NCBI GenBank assembly: GCA_002692325.1
Contig: NZJU01000001.1
Coordinates: 1 to 8,357 of the forward strand
Direction: 5' to 3'
Length of the DNA stretch: 8,357 nucleotides
From: Candidatus Pelagibacter sp.
GTDB taxonomy: Bacteria; Pseudomonadota; Alphaproteobacteria; Pelagibacterales; Pelagibacteraceae
Positions 1 through 6,377 of the stretch are shown here, piece after piece. Under the pieces are notes generated by a model, which saw only the letters and a program-made list of their open reading frames with translations, was not told the origin of the DNA and searched no databases. Made by a program: the position numbers and the translations under genes. The number at the start of each line of letters is the position of its first letter. The first letter of the stretch is position 1.

Positions 1-1
1 A

Positions 2-514
2 TTAAAATTGTATGAATTTTTACCGGATGAATCTGTTAACATTCTTCCTGTCGAATGCGATCTGGATTTCAAAGATTTAATTGACGAATCTACAATGATT
101 TTCTACACTGGATTGACGAGGTCTGCGATATCGATACTCAAAGAACAAAGTGAAAAAAATATTTCCAGGCAAAATTTTAAATCTTTAGAACAAATGGTTA
201 AATTAGTTTATAAATTTAAATCAGCTATTGAGTCATCTAATTTCCTGTATATGTGTGAGGTATTAAAAGAGAATTGGAGTTTGAAGAAAAATCTATCATC
301 TAATATTTCAAATAGTAAAATTGATGAAATGTATCAGACTGGTATAAAGGCAGGAGCTTTGGCTGGCAAAATTCTTGGAGCGGGAGCGGGCGGATTTTTG
401 ATGTTTTTTGCCCACAAAAAAGATCATTCTGCAATTGAGTCAGCTTTAGAAGATTATAGACGATGTTATTTTTCTATGGAAGAAAGCGGAACAAAGGTTA
501 TCTTCAATGATTAA
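2..514 (+). CDS. hddA: D-glycero-alpha-D-manno-heptose 7-phosphate kinase, C-terminal part (5' end outside window)
   Basis: Partial GHMP-family kinase. The frame is open to the left edge, so the N-terminus and its ATP-binding motif lie outside; about 170 of a usual 330-350 residues are here. The C-terminal GHMP domain is clear: FYTGLTRSA (bases 101-127), a SLKKNLSSNISNSKID segment (about 278-325) and the glycine-rich loop KILGAGAGGF (368-397). This pattern is typical of HddA rather than of galactokinase or mevalonate kinase. The family phosphorylates C1 of D-glycero-D-manno-heptose 7-phosphate, giving the alpha-1,7-bisphosphate in the cytoplasm. The stop overlaps the next gene, gmhA, by 8 nt, which suggests translational coupling, and gmhA makes its substrate. 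The TTG at base 8 is not a real start: the coding frame continues upstream and the protein would lack half the domain. The family call is firm; the exact substrate rests on the neighbours. Confidence 0.93.
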   Translation, partial: LKLYEFLPDESVNILPVECDLDFKDLIDESTMIFYTGLTRSAISILKEQSEKNISRQNFKSLEQMVKLVYKFKSAIESSNFLYMCEVLKENWSLKKNLSSNISNSKIDEMYQTGIKAGALAGKILGAGAGGFLMFFAHKKDHSAIESALEDYRRCYFSMEESGTKVIFND

Positions 515-1109
515 AAAATCATATGAATACAATGATTGCGACTTTTCAATTGAAAACTATTTTAAAGAGCATCATAACGTACTTTCTATTCTTGATAAAA
601 ATTCCATAGAAACAGCTATCAATGTAATTAGGGATGCATTCAAAAGGGGGGCAAAAATAGTCACTTGTGGTAATGGGGGCTCTGCCTCAACAGCTTCACA
701 TTATATTACTGACTGGTCTAAATTTGTGAATCTTAAAACCGGTGAAAAATTTAGAGGTTTTTGTTTAGTGGATAATGTAGGTCTGTTATCAGCATATGGA
801 AATGATGTGTCGTATGAAGATGTTTTTAGCGGCCAATGTGAAGCCGTTTTAGATGAGGGCGATTTGCTAGTAGCCGTAAGTGGAAGTGGAAACTCTCCAA
901 ATATAGTTAAAGCTATTAAGACTGCAAATAAAATGGGAGCAGTAACTCTCGGTATATTGGGTTACGATGGCGGTTCTGCTATGAAAGAATCTCAGTATAT
1001 TTTTCACGTTCCCTCTTTTGATATGCAAGTCTGTGAAGATATTCATTTAATGTTCGGTCATCTAGCAATGAAAAGTTTGTGCGATATGCATATAAGTAGT
1101 ATTAAATAA
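507..1109 (+). CDS. gmhA: Sedoheptulose 7-phosphate isomerase (SIS domain)
   Basis: A 200-residue SIS-domain protein, the usual GmhA length. It converts sedoheptulose 7-phosphate to D-glycero-D-manno-heptose 7-phosphate, the first step of ADP- or GDP-heptose synthesis. Visible motifs are the phosphate-binding CGNGGSAS (residues 54-61), SGSGNSPN (125-132) and a C-terminal helix with CEDIHLMFGH (176-185). Aligned by eye to E. coli GmhA, the zinc ligands His61 and His180 match H65 and H185, but Glu65 is Asp (D69) and Gln172 is Glu (E177). These changes suit an SIS subfamily found in exopolysaccharide loci. The ATG at 507 lies inside the end of hddA, with an AAAGG ribosome site about 9 nt upstream (493-497). 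A phosphoheptose isomerase next to hddA, hddC and gmhB makes the role likely. A related sugar-phosphate isomerase with another substrate is the main alternative. Confidence 0.92.
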   Translation: MIKKSYEYNDCDFSIENYFKEHHNVLSILDKNSIETAINVIRDAFKRGAKIVTCGNGGSASTASHYITDWSKFVNLKTGEKFRGFCLVDNVGLLSAYGNDVSYEDVFSGQCEAVLDEGDLLVAVSGSGNSPNIVKAIKTANKMGAVTLGILGYDGGSAMKESQYIFHVPSFDMQVCEDIHLMFGHLAMKSLCDMHISSIK

Positions 1110-1217
1110 AAATTTTATATATTTAAAAAATTCTTCTTTAAGATTTAACATTTTTATTAAGTTTAAGATTTTTTTGAATATTAAAATTTCTAACAAGCAG
1201 TAAATTAGTTTGAAAAA

Positions 1218-2066
1218 TTGAATAAAATAAAATTTTCAGCCACTGGACTACGCTGGTTTGTACTTAAAATAATATTTGTCAGCTTGATCTTATACAAACT
1301 TATCCGCTTATTTCGTTCAAAAGATTTTAATTTACATATGCGGCAGTTTGGAGTTTTCAGAGATTCTTTGCCAGCAGCTCTTTTTAGTTCCATTCTGGAG
1401 GAGCAATTTAGCGGTAACAATCGCCCAATAAGCTTGGTTGACATTGGAGCAAATTATGGGTTGTTTTTTCGTCAGACTGATTATTTCAAAGAACAGCGTG
1501 TCCTAGCATTTGAGCCTAATAAATCTCTTCACCAAAATTATGGTTCTAATTTTATATGGGTGGACAAAGCTCTTTCGGATAAAGGGGGCGTTATTGAATT
1601 TTATGTTGACAGAAATCATACCGGTGGATCTTCTTTGATTCAAACTAGCAGCCATGACGAAATTATTGAAGTAAGTGTATGTGCTCTTGACGAATTTATA
1701 TCAGAAGATTTGTTAGTCGATGCTATAAAAATTGATGTTGAAGGAAGTGAATTGAAAGTGCTTCATGGTGCTGTTCAGGTCATTTCCTCTCGATTACCCC
1801 TATTGATGATTGAATCATCTGCTTCTAAGATGAATCTGATTGCGAAATTGTTACCGGATTATTCTTTTTATGAGATCAATACCCCAGGCCTTGATTTTGA
1901 TGCGAATGCCATTAGAAGAATTGTTTCTTTGATAAAATTATTTATCAATGGTGCTAGCGAGCTCTCGCAACTAGGTTTTGAGGAAACTGAAGAAAGATAT
2001 ATTGATAATATATTATGTGTTCCTCCTTCATTTGAGATTTCTAAAGATATAAAAGTCAGTCTTTGA
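1218..2066 (+). CDS. FkbM-family SAM-dependent O-methyltransferase with N-terminal hydrophobic helix
   Basis: A 282-residue Methyltransf_21 (FkbM) protein. The SAM-binding motif is VDIGANYG (residues 74-81), followed by LAFEPNKSL (97-105) with the acidic residue that normally contacts the SAM ribose, and the family signature DAIKIDVEGSE (168-178). Such enzymes O-methylate sugar hydroxyls in polysaccharides and antibiotics, so this one probably methylates a residue of the repeat unit; which one cannot be told. Residues 11-32 form a hydrophobic stretch, followed by basic residues, that could hold the enzyme at the inner membrane. The start is uncertain. TTG at 1218 is the first possible start after an in-frame stop at 1206-1208, and no good ribosome site is visible. 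The first in-frame ATG is codon 41, which would remove the helix but keep the whole SAM fold. A 108-bp AT-rich spacer separates it from gmhA. Confidence 0.92.
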   Translation: MNKIKFSATGLRWFVLKIIFVSLILYKLIRLFRSKDFNLHMRQFGVFRDSLPAALFSSILEEQFSGNNRPISLVDIGANYGLFFRQTDYFKEQRVLAFEPNKSLHQNYGSNFIWVDKALSDKGGVIEFYVDRNHTGGSSLIQTSSHDEIIEVSVCALDEFISEDLLVDAIKIDVEGSELKVLHGAVQVISSRLPLLMIESSASKMNLIAKLLPDYSFYEINTPGLDFDANAIRRIVSLIKLFINGASELSQLGFEETEERYIDNILCVPPSFEISKDIKVSL

Positions 2067-2076
2067 AATATCGTTG

Positions 2077-2100
2077 CTAGATAATTGGTAACTAGATAAT
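2077..2100 (+). repeat. 9-bp tandem-spaced direct repeat in spacer
   Basis: CTAGATAAT occurs at 2077-2085 and again at 2092-2100, a 15-bp period, in the 154-bp spacer between the methyltransferase and polymerase genes. It could be a regulator half-site pair or chance in AT-rich DNA; nothing else supports a function. Confidence 0.3.
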
Positions 2101-2189
2101 GTTTATTTGATATTACTATCTTGCAATTTAAACATGCTGGTTTATTTATCTTAGGATATAGTAATTGATGTCAATAGGACAAAGCTACT

Positions 2190-2205
2190 CCAAATAATTA
2201 TTTGG
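2190..2205. promoter_or_regulatory. 16-bp perfect palindrome upstream of the polymerase gene
   Basis: CCAAATAATTATTTGG is a perfect inverted repeat ending 15 nt before the ATG at 2221. As DNA it could be an operator. As RNA it could fold into a 6-bp stem with an AATT loop at the place where a ribosome site would be, and no clear Shine-Dalgarno sequence is seen there. The symmetry is seen directly; any regulatory role is inference. Confidence 0.4.
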
Positions 2206-2220
2206 GTCTGATTTACAGTT

Positions 2221-3219
2221 ATGGTTGCTTACATATTTTTTACTGGACTAATTCTAAGTCTCATCCTTCTTCCATTAATAAAATCTTGGAGTTTTCATTA
2301 TTTCTTTGTTTTTTGCCTTTTCTTAATAACTTCATTTTTATTATCAGAGTCTAATGTGCTTAATGATATTATCGTTTATAGAGACGCATTCAATATTAGT
2401 AATAAAGGAGATCTTTATTTTGAACCAGGTTTTGTGTTTTTTCTTGATTTGGTCGATCAATTAAATTTCTCTCTAGTTTACTCAACCACAATGGCATTAT
2501 CTGCGACGCTAACGTTCGTGGTTTTATCGTATTTTTGTTCTAGAACGGATTTTTTTAGCACTTTTATATTTATTGCGTTATTTGCAAATCTGTTCACCCT
2601 TGCTTGGAGGCAAGCCTTGATAATGCCGGGTGTGACATTTTGTTTGTGTTTTTTTGTTCTATATAGTTTTCAGAAGATCCAATTTACAAACCTTAAAGTA
2701 GCAGGCGCTCTCATTTCATCAAGTTTCCATTCGGCAGGATTAGTGACTTTAATAGGAGCTATATATCGATATGGATACGTACGATACATTAGTGCTATCT
2801 TACTTGTTTTCTTTATCGTTTACTTTCCAGATTGGTCAGATTTGTTTGCGATCTTGATATCGGTACGATTCATTGGTTCAGAAACTTATATTGATGATAC
2901 GACATATTCCAGTTCACGTGCCTTCCTTGTAGTTTGTAAATTTCTTGCTTTAGCCTTTATAGCATCTTTTGCGTGGAAATCTATCAAAGAAACTACTAGT
3001 TCTCCGAGAGTATTAGCATTTTTATTGTTGTTTAAATGTATTCTTGCAATAGCGGCCATTTTTTTTATTTCCCCCGCTTGGGGCAGAATGCTTGGAATCC
3101 TTACCATCGTAGATTTTGTTGTGTTGAGTCATACACTAGCGCGATTTAAGTTAATTTCATTTGGATATTTGCTAGTTTCGTTCGCTGCATCAACTTTTTT
3201 TAATCCATTCTATCAGTGA
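2221..3219 (+). CDS. wzy: Wzy/EpsG-like polysaccharide polymerase
   Basis: A 332-residue polytopic inner-membrane protein, hydrophobic along nearly its whole length with roughly 9-11 helices. It has the layout of the EpsG-type Wzy family. An early extramembrane loop carries D49, Y53-R54 and EPGFVFFLDLV (residues 68-78). Next comes AWRQALIMPG (128-137), which matches the conserved Arg-Gln of the family, then SSSFHSAGL (166-174) with the conserved His, and a late WGRMLGI (287-293) with a candidate catalytic or binding Arg. Wzy joins lipid-linked repeat units in the periplasm. The length is at the short end of the 330-450 range. ATG 2221 opens directly into a hydrophobic helix. A 154-bp spacer precedes it, with a palindrome close to the start. 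The remaining doubt is confusion with another multi-spanning protein of the cluster, but the EPG, RQ and FH signature argues for polymerase. Confidence 0.82.
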   Translation: MVAYIFFTGLILSLILLPLIKSWSFHYFFVFCLFLITSFLLSESNVLNDIIVYRDAFNISNKGDLYFEPGFVFFLDLVDQLNFSLVYSTTMALSATLTFVVLSYFCSRTDFFSTFIFIALFANLFTLAWRQALIMPGVTFCLCFFVLYSFQKIQFTNLKVAGALISSSFHSAGLVTLIGAIYRYGYVRYISAILLVFFIVYFPDWSDLFAILISVRFIGSETYIDDTTYSSSRAFLVVCKFLALAFIASFAWKSIKETTSSPRVLAFLLLFKCILAIAAIFFISPAWGRMLGILTIVDFVVLSHTLARFKLISFGYLLVSFAASTFFNPFYQ

Positions 3220-3396
3220 GATATGAATATTAATTTTGTACAAACATTAAAGTTTGTTGAAAATGTGTCAAGCTTCCACCTGTTTTACAAGACTCTTTTT
3301 TTATCACTTCAACTATTTAAAGTGATGTATCTGAGATTTTAATGTTAATTTGTCTGCTTCTTTAAAATTTAATTTTGATTTAAACAACAAAGTCAC

Positions 3397-4248
3397 ATGA
3401 AAGCACTTTTAAGCCGCAAAGTCATAGATTACTATTTTATTCGTTTAATATTGTTAGGCGCTGTTCCTATCACGCTTATTTTTGTAGAGAATACAGCATG
3501 GATTGAACTTTTATTGGCGACAGAAATAATACGTCTCTTTTTTTCTGGCTTTTTATTTTACTTCACTTTTTCTCGACAGAGAGTAACCAATAATTATTTC
3601 TTTTTTTCTATATTACCAATCTTAATAACTCTCTTTATCTACTCGGTTTTTATAATCAACATAGATATATTTAATGCGTTTTTGTTCTGCATCTTTATTT
3701 TTCTTTTTTCCATAATCTTGCTCAGAAATTTTAACAATTTTCAAAATTATGACTTTTTGGTTGCTGATAAAAAGGAATGGTTAACTTTTTATCAATATCT
3801 TCTGACATCTATGGCTGGACAGTTTTTAATGGCTTTCTTTTTGTTGTTAAGTGCCGGTGATATTGCTAATTGGATTTGGAAGTATAAGCTTGTTGAAATA
3901 TTTGCATTCGGACCAATGTTCTTCTTACCTTTGGTCGATCGAAAATATCTTTCAATAAGAATCTTTGCAGCAATATGCGCTCTCTTAGTAATGTCCGCTT
4001 TAATTTATGACGTTTTTATCGGTATCTTCATTGCTCTAAAGATCTGTCAAGGACTATCGAGTATCTTCTTTGTAAAACGTGGCGGTAATTTTACTGTGGT
4101 TTATAATCTTTTAGCGTGCATTATTTATTTACTTTTTTTGCAAAACGCTCTGAAAGATTGGGGTATGTTTGGTATTTTTATGGTTGATTTATCTTGCTTG
4201 GCTCTTATGTGGATTTATTTTATTGGGTTTAGACGTTTATGGATGTAG
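3397..4248 (+). CDS. Polytopic membrane protein, possible short Wzx-like flippase
   Basis: A 283-residue, very hydrophobic protein with about 10 predicted helices by eye (roughly residues 13-30, 36-57, 68-87, 90-109, 131-151, 163-180, 187-205, 206-225, 234-249, 256-276). I do not recognise a diagnostic motif. The pattern AGDIANWIWKYKLVEIFAF (153-171), and a C-terminal part with an Asn in a helix followed by DWGMFGIFMV (254-263), loosely recall later repeats of Wzx/MATE-fold flippases. Wzx proteins usually have 400-480 residues and 12 or more helices, so this would be reduced or divergent. No other flippase is seen in the window, which is why the role is proposed. Its stop overlaps hddC by 10 nt. 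ATG 3397 is the first start after an in-frame TGA at 3376-3378; no strong ribosome site is visible. Alternatives are an accessory membrane protein or an acyltransferase-like protein. The coding call is firm; the function is not. Confidence 0.75.
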   Translation: MKALLSRKVIDYYFIRLILLGAVPITLIFVENTAWIELLLATEIIRLFFSGFLFYFTFSRQRVTNNYFFFSILPILITLFIYSVFIINIDIFNAFLFCIFIFLFSIILLRNFNNFQNYDFLVADKKEWLTFYQYLLTSMAGQFLMAFFLLLSAGDIANWIWKYKLVEIFAFGPMFFLPLVDRKYLSIRIFAAICALLVMSALIYDVFIGIFIALKICQGLSSIFFVKRGGNFTVVYNLLACIIYLLFLQNALKDWGMFGIFMVDLSCLALMWIYFIGFRRLWM

Positions 4249-4946
4249 TTTTGGCACTCGGCGGGATGGGCACTCGACTTTATGGCATAACAAAGGATTT
4301 GATTCCTAAACCAATGGTAGACTGTGGCGGAAAGCCTTTCTTGTGGTTTCTTTTGAACTACTTGAGACATAATGTTCCCGAATTAAAGAGGTTTATTTTT
4401 CTTACAGGGCATCTTGGTGACCATATTAAGGATTACTTTAGTGATTCTTTTAGCAAGATACCTATAGTTTACTCAACAGAAGATCGACTCCTCGGAACTG
4501 GAGGTGCATTACGAGAAGCTTGTATAAATTTTTCTATTGGAGAACTTATTTTTTTAAATGGAGATACTCTTCACGAAATAGATTATGCTGCTTTGATAGG
4601 AGCATATCGTGCATCGAACCAAACCAATGAGGGAATGGTGGTTATTTCGTCGTGTAAAGTTGACAATGTTGCTCGTTATGGAGCGTTGGAGCTGTCTGGT
4701 TCTTTAGTAACAAACTTTCGTGAAAAAGGAGATAGCTCTGTAGGCAATTTAATTTACAGTGGTTCGGCGGTAATGCAGAGTAAACAGATTTTAGCTCCAA
4801 GATATTCATCAATAAGGGATTTTTCAAAAGAGTTTCTATCACCTTTAGCCGAAGAGCGCATGTTGGAGGCACACATTGATCCTGGCTACTTTGTTGACAT
4901 AGGCATCCCTAAAGACTACATTTCATTTTGTCAGAGGTTGGCCTGA
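4239..4946 (+). CDS. hddC: D-glycero-alpha-D-manno-heptose 1-phosphate guanylyltransferase
   Basis: A 235-residue sugar-phosphate nucleotidyltransferase, the typical HddC length. It has the nucleotide-binding ALGGMGTRL (residues 6-14; the usual form is LAGGxGTRL, with A and L exchanged here), IPKPM (22-26), GKPF (31-34), LGTGGALREA (85-94), the metal-binding LNGDT (106-110) and the C-terminal FVDIGIPKDY (218-227). HddC transfers GMP from GTP to D-glycero-alpha-D-manno-heptose 1-phosphate, forming GDP-heptose, the activated donor. The presence of hddA, gmhA and gmhB in the same cluster favours this over a glucose or mannose 1-phosphate enzyme, which are the family alternatives. The ATG lies within the last codons of the membrane-protein gene (10-nt overlap), and its own stop is 1 nt before the GT2 start, so the three are probably co-translated. 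The sequence is intact, with no missing catalytic residue seen. Confidence 0.92.
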   Translation: MDVVLALGGMGTRLYGITKDLIPKPMVDCGGKPFLWFLLNYLRHNVPELKRFIFLTGHLGDHIKDYFSDSFSKIPIVYSTEDRLLGTGGALREACINFSIGELIFLNGDTLHEIDYAALIGAYRASNQTNEGMVVISSCKVDNVARYGALELSGSLVTNFREKGDSSVGNLIYSGSAVMQSKQILAPRYSSIRDFSKEFLSPLAEERMLEAHIDPGYFVDIGIPKDYISFCQRLA

Positions 4947-4947
4947 T

Positions 4948-5715
4948 ATGGATGTTTCAATAGTAATTTCAGCATTTGGAAGAGAAGATAAGATCCCGTC
5001 TCTTCTTCAGTCAATATCAAGTACTTGTTTCGGAATTGACTATGAAGTTATTCTAGTGGATGGCAGCTTAGATGATCGAATAAGACTCCATGTTGAGTCA
5101 GCAGGTAATCGTTTTAGATATGTTCAAAATCTAAATGACTGTGGGCCCGCACATGCAAGGCAAGCGGGTATTTCTCTAGCATTAGGACGATATATAGCAT
5201 TTCTTGATACAGATGATTTTTTTCTAGATGATAAACTTAAAAAACAATTTATATTTATGAACGAAAATAATTATAGTTTTACTTATACTTCTTATGAAAT
5301 TTTATTCCCTCAAAGTGGTCGTATTTTTGTGCGTCACCCTTTAAAGAGTTTTAATTATTTTAAGGCGCTGATAACCCGTGGAATAGCGCTCTCAACTGTG
5401 ATGATAAGAAATACTCAGGAATGGCAAGATGTTGCAAGTCATATTGTGCCGAGAGGAGAAGATTATTTTTGGTGGCTTTTATATTTAAGAGGAGGGAAAA
5501 TGCGGCGAGCAATACTTTGTCCGATTGTAGGCTCGAGAATTGTAATGTCTGAGGATTCAATTTCTAGAGACAGATTGTTTCATCACTCCGAAATTTTTAA
5601 GTATTATAAAAAACTAACAAATTCAAGTTTTTTAGGATTTCTTACCTTTTTTTGTTATTTTATTTATGCAGGATCTTTTAAAATTAAATCATTAGTTTTT
5701 GCAAGAAAAATTTAA
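4948..5715 (+). CDS. Family 2 glycosyltransferase (GT-A fold)
   Basis: A 255-residue GT2 enzyme. It starts straight into the first beta strand, MDVSIVISAFGRED (residues 1-14), followed by EVILVDGSLDD (33-43), GPAHARQAGISLALG (66-80) and the metal-binding DXD region AFLDTDDFF (84-92). RGEDYFWWLLYL (169-180) supplies the probable catalytic acidic pair ED at 171-172. SEDSISRDRL (201-210) fits the loop commonly found near the C-terminal end of the catalytic domain. The last 30 residues are hydrophobic and basic (FLTFFCYFIYAGSFKIKS), suggesting attachment to the cytoplasmic face of the inner membrane. It probably adds one sugar to the lipid-linked repeat unit; donor and acceptor cannot be predicted. 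ATG 4948 lies 1 nt after the hddC stop, with an AGAGG ribosome site at 4933-4937 inside hddC, which supports this start and translational coupling. Confidence 0.93.
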   Translation: MDVSIVISAFGREDKIPSLLQSISSTCFGIDYEVILVDGSLDDRIRLHVESAGNRFRYVQNLNDCGPAHARQAGISLALGRYIAFLDTDDFFLDDKLKKQFIFMNENNYSFTYTSYEILFPQSGRIFVRHPLKSFNYFKALITRGIALSTVMIRNTQEWQDVASHIVPRGEDYFWWLLYLRGGKMRRAILCPIVGSRIVMSEDSISRDRLFHHSEIFKYYKKLTNSSFLGFLTFFCYFIYAGSFKIKSLVFARKI

Positions 5716-5777
5716 ATTATTTCAAAAGCAAATGGTTAGGATGTAATCCCACACATATCTCTGTTAATGGGCATATT

Positions 5778-6299
5778 TTGAATAAGCAAACAAAAGTATC
5801 TGCAGTTTTTTTTGACCGCGATAATACGCTAATCTTGGATAATGGATATACTTGGAAAGTTAAAGATTTTTTTTGGCTCCCAGGAGCTCCACAAGCTATT
5901 AAAATGCTGAATGATCAAGGAATTTATGTGTTTTTAGTTACTAATCAAGCTGGGGTAGCTAAAGGAAAGTTTAAAGAGCATGATGTTAAAAAATTTCATA
6001 ACCATATGGAAAATGAACTCGCTAAAATTGGTGGACATTTTGACGATATTCAATATTGCCCTTACCATATTGATGGTACGGTTACCCGTTACAAAAAAGA
6101 CTCTTCATATAGGAAACCAAAGCCAGGGATGATTTTACATTTGCTTCGGAAGTGGAAATTGAATCCCTCATGCTGTATTTTATTTGGAGACTCCCAAACA
6201 GACATCGAAGCAGGCTTGGCGGCAGGCGTTTCTTCGTTTCAGTTTAAAGGGGGAAATTTATTAGAATTTGTAGAGAGTCACATTAATGTTGAAAGCTAA
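5778..6299 (+). CDS. gmhB: D-glycero-D-manno-heptose 1,7-bisphosphate 7-phosphatase (HAD family)
   Basis: A 173-residue HAD phosphatase of the histidinol-phosphatase/GmhB type. Motif I is FFDRDNTL (residues 11-18), with D13 as nucleophile and D15 as acid/base. Motif II is TNQAG (55-59), the motif III lysine is in RKPKPGM (112-118), and motif IV is FGDSQTDIEAGLAAG (136-150). It removes the 7-phosphate before guanylylation by HddC. In E. coli-type GmhB a zinc loop CPHH...CxC precedes RKPxPGM; here CPYH (94-97) is kept, but the CxC positions are Ser and Tyr (109-111), so the loop probably does not bind zinc normally. TTG 5778 is the only usual in-frame start between the preceding stop and motif I; the nearby ATG at 5767 is out of frame and ends after four codons. 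No clear ribosome site. A 62-bp spacer separates it from the GT2 gene. Confidence 0.92.
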   Translation: MNKQTKVSAVFFDRDNTLILDNGYTWKVKDFFWLPGAPQAIKMLNDQGIYVFLVTNQAGVAKGKFKEHDVKKFHNHMENELAKIGGHFDDIQYCPYHIDGTVTRYKKDSSYRKPKPGMILHLLRKWKLNPSCCILFGDSQTDIEAGLAAGVSSFQFKGGNLLEFVESHINVES

Positions 6300-6377
6300 A
6301 GTCTTTTAGTGAAATCTTGTAAGAATCAGCATCTAATAATAAAGAAAAAAACTTAATGAAATAGTTTTTAGTTTAAA

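Noticed and set aside
1102..1127. Inverted repeat TTAAATA / TATTTAA around the end of gmhA, as a terminator
   Set aside because: All A-T stem and no T tract after it on the + strand; expected by chance in such AT-rich sequence.
1141..1187. Promoter-like boxes (TTAACA, TAAGAT, TATTAA) before the methyltransferase gene
   Set aside because: The spacings are wrong (13 nt or 28 nt), and such boxes are abundant in DNA this AT-rich.
1205..1444. Minus-strand open frame opposite the start of the methyltransferase gene
   Set aside because: Lies antisense to a clear FkbM gene, composition is not protein-like, and there is no ribosome site.
2886..3107. Minus-strand open frame within the polymerase gene
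   Set aside because: Shadow of a confidently coding membrane protein; no recognisable domain.
3223..3342. 39-codon + strand open frame (ATG at 3223, TAA at 3340-3342) right after the polymerase gene
   Set aside because: Only a close GTGAG upstream, no recognisable motif, and an open frame of this size is not rare in AT-rich spacers when six frames are considered. It could be a remnant, but I cannot support it.
4081..4088. GGCGGTAA, resembling the start of an ops element
   Set aside because: Lies inside a coding gene and lacks the remainder of the ops/JUMPstart consensus.
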